Source: Nitriliruptor sp040882075
GTDB lineage: Bacteria > Actinomycetota > Nitriliruptoria > Nitriliruptorales > Nitriliruptoraceae
Length of the DNA stretch: 22,012 nt
Reading direction: 5' to 3'
Assembly: GCF_040882075.1 (NCBI RefSeq)
Contig: NZ_JBBEBZ010000115.1
Coordinates: forward strand, 1 to 22,012
Made by a program: the position numbers and the translations under genes. This document shows positions 16,838 through 22,012 of the stretch, piece after piece (the first letter of the stretch is position 1; every line of letters begins with the position of its first letter). The notes below the pieces were generated by a model. The model worked only from the letters and a program-made list of their open reading frames with translations, did no database searches and was not told where the DNA came from.

Positions 16838-17311
16838 GTGTTCGGGTGGCGTGAGCACGTCGCGCTGCCCGAGTGGGGCATCGCGCGGCTGCGCGCCAAG
16901 CTCGACACCGGCGCTCGCACCTCGGCGCTGCACGTCGAGGACTTCGAGGAGCTCGGACCGGCCGAGGGCCAGGACGGTGAACCGCAGGAGCTGGTCCGCT
17001 TCCACGTCCTGACCGGCCCTCGTGCGGACCCGAAACGGGTCGAGGTCACCTGGCCCGTCGTCGGTCACACCGTGATCCGTGACACCCGTGCCCGGCCCGA
17101 ACGCCGACCGATCGTGCGGACGCGGGTCGTGTGCGGCCCGCTCGAGCGCGACATCGAGATCAGCCTCACCGATCGGACCGGGATGAACTTCCGGTTCCTG
17201 CTCGGACGGCTCGCGCTGGACGGCGCCGTGCTCGTGGACCCCTCCCGGGGCTTCCGGGTGTCCGACCCGCCGCGGCCCCCGCAGCGACCCGGGCTCGAGG
17301 ACCGGGAGTGA
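16838..17311 (+). CDS. Retropepsin-like / 'ATP-dependent zinc protease' family protein (RimB/COG4067 type)
   Basis: A 157-residue protein of the family annotated as ATP-dependent zinc protease but built like a retroviral aspartic protease. It has FGWREHVALPEWGI at the start, the active-site loop AKLDTGARTSALHVEDFE with DTGA, then VRTRVVCGPLERDIEISLTD and MNFRFLLGRLAL. The GTG at 16838 has GGAG six bases upstream and starts right at the conserved region. A CTG at 16808, five bases after GAGGAGG, would add ten residues and cannot be excluded. The stop overlaps the next gene (GTGA, 17308-17311). As I recall, such proteins are often encoded with RimK-type ATP-grasp glutamate ligases; none is in this window. 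Proteolytic activity is inferred from the motif. Confidence 0.85.
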   Translation: MFGWREHVALPEWGIARLRAKLDTGARTSALHVEDFEELGPAEGQDGEPQELVRFHVLTGPRADPKRVEVTWPVVGHTVIRDTRARPERRPIVRTRVVCGPLERDIEISLTDRTGMNFRFLLGRLALDGAVLVDPSRGFRVSDPPRPPQRPGLEDRE

Positions 17312-18363
17312 ACGGCGGAGGCGGTCCGGTCACCGTCGCGGGGGTGACCGTCGATCCGGGTTCCCGTCGCGACCTCGCTCCCCCCGCGTCCGAGTCGTAC
17401 ACCGGTGACCGGACGACCCTGCCGATGGCGGTGCTCAACGGGGTCAGCGACGGTCCTCGCGTCTTCGTCACCGCAGCCGTCCACGGCGACGAGCTCAACG
17501 GCATCGCGACCTGCCGGCGCCTGCTCGACCACCTCGATCCCGGCGCGCTGTCCGGGCTCGTGGTGGTGGTGCCCATCGTCAACGTGCTCGGGGCGCAGCT
17601 CAACTCGCGCTACCTGCCCGACCGCCGTGACCTCAACCGCAGCTTCCCCGGCTCGCACGCCGGGTCGATGGCGGCGCGGATCGCGAAGCTGGTGACCGAC
17701 GAGGTGCTCAACGGCAGCGACCTCGGCATCGATCTGCACACGGCCGCCAGCCACCGCACGAACCACCCCCAGGTCCGGCTCGACACCTCCGACGCGGTCG
17801 CGCTCGACGCGGCGATCGCGTTCGGGGCGCCGTTCGTGCTCGACGCCAAGCAACGGCCGGGATCGCTGCGTGCGACCGCGGCTGACCGGGGCGTCCCCGT
17901 GCTCACCTACGAAGGTGGTGGCCCGTCCCGCTTCGACGAAGCGGCGGTCGATGTGGCGGAGCGGGGGGTGCTGCGGGTCCTGCACCGGCTCGGCATGGTG
18001 GGAGGCGCGCCCGACCCGGCCCACCCGAACCCCATGGTGCTGCACGAGTCGCGCTGGTTGCGCGCCGACCGTGGCGGGATCCTCGGTCTCCGCGTCCACC
18101 CCGGCGAGCACGTCGAGGTCGGCCAGCCCCTCTGGGAGACCGTCAGCCCGCTCGGCGAGGAGCGGGCGATCCACGAAGCCGAAGCCGAGGGCTACGTCAT
18201 CGGATCGACGACCCTGCCGCTCGTCCAGCCGGGGCAAGCGATCATCCACCTCGCCCTCCCCGGCGATCGGGTGCCGTCCGAGGACGATCCGAGCGACGAG
18301 GAGGATCTCGATGACGAGGGGGACGACGAGAGCCCGCTCGGTCGTGGGACGTCTTCGTTCTGA
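17308..18363 (+). CDS. Succinylglutamate desuccinylase/aspartoacylase-family zinc hydrolase
   Basis: M14-like zinc amidohydrolase, 351 residues. Zinc ligands are H59 and E62 in AAVHGDELNG and H144 in IDLHTAASHR; DRRDLNRSFPG (105-115) is the substrate-carboxylate loop, and E202 in TYEGGG fits the catalytic Glu. The C-terminal beta domain (about 235-330) is complete, followed by an acidic tail rich in Asp/Glu. The GTG at 17308 overlaps the retropepsin stop, so translation is probably coupled. Family members deacylate N-acyl amino acids or trim glutamate-type modifications. With the retropepsin-like neighbour the second is more likely, but the substrate cannot be read from sequence. It converges on the SSB-like gene across 44 bases with no obvious terminator. 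Confidence 0.9.
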   Translation: MNGGGGPVTVAGVTVDPGSRRDLAPPASESYTGDRTTLPMAVLNGVSDGPRVFVTAAVHGDELNGIATCRRLLDHLDPGALSGLVVVVPIVNVLGAQLNSRYLPDRRDLNRSFPGSHAGSMAARIAKLVTDEVLNGSDLGIDLHTAASHRTNHPQVRLDTSDAVALDAAIAFGAPFVLDAKQRPGSLRATAADRGVPVLTYEGGGPSRFDEAAVDVAERGVLRVLHRLGMVGGAPDPAHPNPMVLHESRWLRADRGGILGLRVHPGEHVEVGQPLWETVSPLGEERAIHEAEAEGYVIGSTTLPLVQPGQAIIHLALPGDRVPSEDDPSDEEDLDDEGDDESPLGRGTSSF

Positions 18364-18407
18364 CACCGGTCACGCGGGTATCGGCATCGGACGTCGGGTC
18401 GGGCGAC

Positions 18408-18815
18408 TCACACCGACGTGGCGGCGATCTCGTCCGCTGGTTCATCCACCGGGGAGGCGCGCACCGTCGTCGCCCGGACCTCGAGACGTGACCGGCGTGC
18501 TCCGCCGGCGTCCCACCACCGTCGCCGCAGTTCGCCCGCAACCTCGACCCGATCGTCGACGCTGAGCCGCTCCGCGGTGGCCAGGACCCGGCGTCCCACC
18601 TGCCCGTCGCTGCGGCGGCCCCCTGGACCGGGAGCTGGACCGACGCTCACGTCGAGCGCGTCGACGGTCTCGCTGTCGGGTCGTCGGACCACCACCCGCA
18701 GGGCCACGACCTCGTCCCCGGAGGGCAGGACACGTCGTTCGGGTGCGCCCGAGACGCGGCCTCGCAGCCGAACCAGGTTCACATCATCGCTCGTCACGGG
18801 TCCCTCGTCGTCCAC
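18408..18815 (-). CDS. SSB-like OB-fold protein (secondary, no acidic tip)
   Basis: A 135-residue protein that looks like a divergent single-stranded DNA-binding protein. Its N-terminal part has NLVRLRGRVSGAPERRVLPS, then DEVVALRVVVRRP, and later a DRVEVAGELRRRWWDAGG strand region. Those pieces fit an SSB OB fold of about 105 residues. It lacks the flexible linker and the acidic DDDIPF-like tip used by main SSB to recruit partners, and it has a high Arg content. The GTG at 18815 has AGGAG six bases upstream; a GTG at 18797 is also possible. It stands alone, not in an rpsF-ssb-rpsR cluster, so it is probably a paralog. It is divergent from the metallo-beta-lactamase gene across 155 bases. Confidence 0.75.
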   Translation of the reverse strand: MDDEGPVTSDDVNLVRLRGRVSGAPERRVLPSGDEVVALRVVVRRPDSETVDALDVSVGPAPGPGGRRSDGQVGRRVLATAERLSVDDRVEVAGELRRRWWDAGGARRSRLEVRATTVRASPVDEPADEIAATSV

Positions 18816-18970
18816 GGTCAACTCCTCGTCCGTCGCGTTCCAGCACGCTACGACCGTCCGCACGGACCGTGGAGATGGGTACCGCTCCGCCTGTGGATGC
18901 CGCCCCGACGAGACCTGCCTCGGGGGCGCATGACGCGTAGGGTCGAGCCGTCACGATCGAGGAGCCGGTG

Positions 18971-20038
18971 GTGGGTGCGAACGGAGCGGGGCGGACGACC
19001 GCGGACGACGGGGCGGAGGATCATGGCACCACCCCGGCCCCTCCCATCGAGCGCTACGACGACGGCGTGATCGCCATCGACACCCTCACCGGCGGGATGA
19101 CGTCGGTCACGGCGGGCTACCTGCTCGACGCGCCACGCCCGACGCTGATCGAGTGTGGGCCGGCCCTCTCCATCGAGAACGTCATCGCGGGTCTGCGGTC
19201 GCTCGGCATGGACCCCGACGACCTCGCCTACCTCGTCCTGACCCACATCCACCTCGACCACGCCGGCGGAGCGGGCGACGTCGCCGCCGCCTTCCCGCAG
19301 GCCACGATCGTGGTCAGCGAGGTCGGTGCCCGACACATGCGCGACCCGGCGCGGCTGAACGCGTCCGCGAACCAGGTCTACGGGGACCTGTACGACACCG
19401 TCTACGGCGCCTGCACCCCGATCGACGCCGTCCGGCTGATGGCGGTCGCCGACGGCGATCGTCTCGATCTCGGAGGTGGTCGTGGGCTCGAGCTGCTCTA
19501 CACGCCCGGGCACGCCAAGCACCACGTCGGGGTCCACGACAGCGGCACCGACGCGATCTTCTCCGGCGACTCGGTCGGGGTGAAGCTGCCCGGGATGAGC
19601 CACATCCGGCCGGCGACGCCACCCGCGGACTTCCACCTCGAGGCGGCCCTCGCGTCCCTCCAGCGGTACGTCGACCGGGAACCGTCGCGGGTGTACCTCG
19701 CCCACTACGGACCGGTCGATCCACCGGATGCTGCCCTGCACGAGGCCATCGAGCGGCTCCGCCTGTGGGCGGCCACGGCCGAGGCTGCCTACCGCGAGGG
19801 CCCGGCCGCTGCTGCCGTCCGCGACGAGATCGCTGGCGGGCCGACGGGCACCGAGCTCGACCACGTGGCCGAGACCCTCCGGCGGCGGTTCGACGACGAG
19901 GTCGACGCCGGGGCCAAGCACGACGATCCGCACGCCGCTGGCCGGATCGATCTGCTCTCCAGCTACGGATCGAACGCCGCCGGCCTCCTGCGCTACTTCC
20001 AGCGACGCGACGCCGGCACGCTCACCGACGTCGGCTGA
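18971..20038 (+). CDS. Metallo-beta-lactamase-fold hydrolase
   Basis: A 355-residue protein with the metal-binding motif LTHIHLDHAGG (HIHLDH, 92-97), a downstream His in YTPGHAKHHVGVH, the bridging Asp in FSGDSVG and a late His in YLAHYGPV. All ligands of a binuclear site look present. The sequence has the general form of glyoxalase II-like/Zn-dependent hydrolases; a further helical C-terminal part of about 100 residues (from about 255) is predicted cytosolic. There is no signal peptide; the first 20 residues are polar and variable. I chose the GTG at 18971, six bases after AGGAG; the GTG at 18968 is too close to it. The substrate is unknown. A TAGGGT (18938-18943) upstream could be a -10 element, but no -35 is visible. 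Confidence 0.9.
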   Translation: MGANGAGRTTADDGAEDHGTTPAPPIERYDDGVIAIDTLTGGMTSVTAGYLLDAPRPTLIECGPALSIENVIAGLRSLGMDPDDLAYLVLTHIHLDHAGGAGDVAAAFPQATIVVSEVGARHMRDPARLNASANQVYGDLYDTVYGACTPIDAVRLMAVADGDRLDLGGGRGLELLYTPGHAKHHVGVHDSGTDAIFSGDSVGVKLPGMSHIRPATPPADFHLEAALASLQRYVDREPSRVYLAHYGPVDPPDAALHEAIERLRLWAATAEAAYREGPAAAAVRDEIAGGPTGTELDHVAETLRRRFDDEVDAGAKHDDPHAAGRIDLLSSYGSNAAGLLRYFQRRDAGTLTDVG

Positions 20039-20062
20039 CGCCCGCGGGGCCCGGCGGCGTCT

Positions 20063-21247
20063 TCAAACGGGCTCGTCGAGCGCGTCGAGCCGATCCTGTG
20101 CTTCGAAGGTGCCGTCATCATCGGCGGCGAGCAGCACCTCGAGCTGCCGCCGTGCCTGGTCGCGGTCGCCGATGCGCAGGGACAGATCGGCGACCAGACT
20201 CCGGACCCGCAGGTGGTGGTCGGCGTCCCGGTCGCGACGTTCGGTGAGGATCGGGCGCAGGACCTCGAGCCCATGCTCCGCCCGGCCAGCATCTCCGAGG
20301 GCGGCCGCGAGCACGATGGCGGCCTCCGCACGGCGGTCCGCCGGGGCACGGTCGTCGTCGAGGAGCGAGCGGGCTGGCTCCTCGATGCGGTCGAGGCCAC
20401 GACCGAGCGCGCGGTGGCAGTCGGCGATGACGTGGTTCTGGTCGTTGCGGCCCGAGATGCGGACGTAGGCCTGCAGTTCGGTCAGCGCACCAGCGAAATC
20501 CTCGGCGAGGTAGCGAGCGACCCCGTAGGCCTCACGGATCGCGGCGACCCGCGGGGCCTGATCCTTGGCCCACACCAGGTACTCGAGGGCGAGATCGACC
20601 GCACCCTCGTCGATGGCCTGGCTCCCGACGCTGAGCGCCAGCGCGACCTCGTCGGTCCGGCGACCCGGCCCGAGGGTGCGTTCGAGGTCCTTCTTCACCG
20701 GCTTCGGGAGGTGCGGTTGGTCACCGACGGGCAGATCCGGGCGCGCCGGGGCGTCACCCTTCCCGGCTGGACGCCGAGCGGGCGCATCCTGACGTTGACG
20801 GGCACGGTCGGCGCCGACCGGCTTCCCGCGGGCACCACCAGGTGTCGACGGGGTGCTGCGACGGGTCTGACGACCCACCTCCGGCGCTCCCCCACCACGT
20901 GGTCCGCGACGGTCCCCCGGTGCGGGCCGCCCACGCGGGGCACCTCGGCCGTCACCACGAGGTGCGCCGCGGCCATCACCACGCGGAGCGGCTCCGTGCC
21001 GGGCGTCGGGCACCGACGGACCGCTGCCACGCCGAGGCCGATCGTCGGACCGCGACGTATCCGATGGTGGGCGGTCGGCGTCCCGGCTCGAGCTCCCACC
21101 ACGACCTGGCTTCTGGCGCTGATCGGGCGGCGGTGGTCCACCGGCCTCATCCGGCCCGGTGTCCGCCGCAGGCGGCGGTGGCGGCGGGACCGGCTTGGCC
21201 TTCCGAGGTCCCTCGGGCGGCGGCGATCCGGTGTCGTCGGCGACCAC
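20063..21247 (-). CDS. TPR-type protein with long Arg/Gly/Pro-rich N-terminus
   Basis: A 394-residue protein in two parts. Residues 1 to about 185 are low-complexity, rich in Pro, Arg, Gly and Asp, with a repeated RGAPRGDG module and many RG pairs. The C-terminal half is helical and TPR-like, with VALALSVGSQAIDEGAVDLA, then LEYLVWAKDQAPRVAAIREA, then LAEDFAGALTELQAYVRISG and further pairs to the end. The GTG at 21247 has AGGAG about seven bases upstream and begins MVADDTGSPPPEG; a GTG at 21289 adds only Arg/Ser residues. Mycobacteria carry a TPR protein (Rv1691) two genes before the small ORF that precedes tlyA, so this may be the positional relative. It lies directly downstream of the 5S gene. 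TPRs suggest a scaffold role; the partner is unknown. Confidence 0.82.
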   Translation of the reverse strand: MVADDTGSPPPEGPRKAKPVPPPPPPAADTGPDEAGGPPPPDQRQKPGRGGSSSRDADRPPSDTSRSDDRPRRGSGPSVPDARHGAAPRGDGRGAPRGDGRGAPRGRPAPGDRRGPRGGGAPEVGRQTRRSTPSTPGGARGKPVGADRARQRQDAPARRPAGKGDAPARPDLPVGDQPHLPKPVKKDLERTLGPGRRTDEVALALSVGSQAIDEGAVDLALEYLVWAKDQAPRVAAIREAYGVARYLAEDFAGALTELQAYVRISGRNDQNHVIADCHRALGRGLDRIEEPARSLLDDDRAPADRRAEAAIVLAAALGDAGRAEHGLEVLRPILTERRDRDADHHLRVRSLVADLSLRIGDRDQARRQLEVLLAADDDGTFEAQDRLDALDEPV

Positions 21248-21350
21248 GGTCGAACTCCTCGAACGGTGACCGGTCCGGCGGCGACCCACCGCAGAGCGGG
21301 GCTACCGGGACGGTTCGATGGTGCCGGCCCGTACGGACCGACGCAAACGC

Positions 21351-21384
21351 GTCGAGGCCGCCTCCAGAAGGAGGCGGCCTCGAC
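21351..21384 (-). terminator. Hairpin terminator-like element after 5S rRNA
   Basis: Positions 21351-21365 and 21370-21384 are a perfect 15-bp inverted repeat around a four-base loop (agaa on the plus strand). It begins about nine bases past the 5S 3' end on the minus strand, exactly where the rRNA operon should end. The following transcript has only three U in a row rather than a U-tract, as is common for hairpin terminators in high-GC actinobacteria. Confidence 0.8.
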
Positions 21385-21392
21385 CTAGAAGG

Positions 21393-21510
21393 TTCCCGCG
21401 GCGACCTACTCTCCCACCGGGCTTCCCCGGCAGTACCATCGGCGCTGGAGGGCTTAACTTCCGGGTTCGGAATGTGACCGGGTGTGTCCCCTCCGCTACG
21501 ACCACGGGAG
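21393..21510 (-). rRNA. rrf: 5S ribosomal RNA
   Basis: About 118 bases on the minus strand. The core reads cattccgaacccggaagtta, followed by agccctccagcgccgatggt and the gagagtaggtcgccgc end. The 5' TCCCGTGG pairs with the 3' CCGCGGGA to close helix I, which sets the ends to within one or two bases. Confidence 0.95.
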
Positions 21511-21535
21511 ATCGTAGGGACGCTGTGTAGGCGGA

Positions 21536-21551
21536 GCTCCGCGAACGGAGC
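21536..21551 (-). other. UUCG-loop hairpin in the 23S-5S spacer
   Basis: On the minus strand GCTCCG, TTCG, CGGAGC form a perfect 6-bp stem with a UUCG tetraloop, about 26 bases before the 5S gene. Stable tetraloop hairpins are common in rRNA spacers and can guide processing or protect the intermediate. Confidence 0.6.
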
Positions 21552-21615
21552 GACGCCGTTCTCCACGTCGAGCGTGTGAACGAGTCAGAGTCGTGTCCCC
21601 TCCATCAGGAAGAGA

Positions 21616-21662
21616 CTCGACTCTGGCATGTTCCGGGACGATCCCCGGAACTCCAGAGCGAG
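21616..21662 (-). other. Long imperfect hairpin in the 23S-5S spacer, probable processing stem
   Basis: Arms GTTCCGGG (21630-21637) and CCCGGAAC (21644-21651) form a perfect 8-bp stem with a six-base loop. Outside a small internal loop CTCTGG (21621-21626) pairs with CCAGAG (21653-21658), and CTCG with CGAG further out past a bulged base. The stem lies about a dozen bases from the 23S 3' end, where RNase III-type processing would be expected. Confidence 0.6.
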
Positions 21663-21673
21663 CGCGAGCGAGC

Positions 21674-22012
<339 letters not shown>

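Noticed and set aside
21385..21392. A tRNA gene after the 5S rRNA
   Set aside because: Only a few bases separate the 5S end from the hairpin, and the hairpin has no cloverleaf features or CCA end.

Overview
The window is a gene-dense, very GC-rich chromosomal segment. It carries GTG starts, Shine-Dalgarno-led genes and frequent 4-nt GTGA stop/start overlaps. The gene chain on the minus strand (56-aa ORF, tlyA, nadK, recN, one membrane protein, pyrG, Nudix, xerD, and further on scpA, scpB) is the order I know from actinobacteria such as Mycobacterium, around Rv1693-Rv1710. High GC, a phasin-like protein with an AKKAT tail and the Actinobacteria-type Nudix box also fit an actinobacterium, perhaps a deep-branching lineage such as Nitriliruptoria. 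The phylum is well supported by gene order; the class is a guess.

Layout. 1-1933 (minus): scpA-scpB, the kleisin and accessory subunit of the SMC complex; scpB runs off the left edge. 2127-4432 (plus): a NarL-type two-component pair facing away from scpA. 4439-9460 (minus, read right to left): pyrG, Nudix ADP-sugar hydrolase, xerD, a DksA/TraR zinc-finger protein and a pyrimidine nucleoside phosphorylase. 9624-13917 (minus): tlyA, nadK, recN and a membrane-anchored degenerate M23/LytM protein. 13919-15479 (minus): a pyrimidine reductase-like protein, the phasin-like protein and the 56-aa ORF. 15600-18363 (plus): an SCP2-like protein, a rhomboid protease, a retropepsin-like protease and an aspartoacylase-like zinc hydrolase. 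18408-18815 (minus): an SSB-like OB-fold protein. 18971-20038 (plus): a metallo-beta-lactamase-fold hydrolase. 20063-21247 (minus): a TPR protein with a long Arg/Gly/Pro-rich N-terminus. 21351-22012 (minus): the 3' end of an rRNA operon, namely partial 23S, spacer with hairpins, 5S and a perfect 15-bp terminator-like hairpin.

How the genes work together. Most of the window is housekeeping: chromosome segregation and dimer resolution (ScpAB, XerD), repair (RecN), nucleotide and cofactor supply (PyrG, NadK, nucleoside phosphorylase, Nudix), and ribosome methylation and rRNA (TlyA, 23S, 5S). The less ordinary parts are the LytM-like protein where mycobacteria and corynebacteria keep the SteA/SteB pair, the rhomboid/retropepsin/aspartoacylase run, the phasin-like gene, and a tlyA whose S4 domain can only be translated from a CTG start.

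No stretch over about 200 bases lacks a gene or RNA. I saw no tRNA, CRISPR array, insertion sequence, prophage or attachment site. I did not find a clearly novel defence or mobile system; the findings below are mid-level leads.
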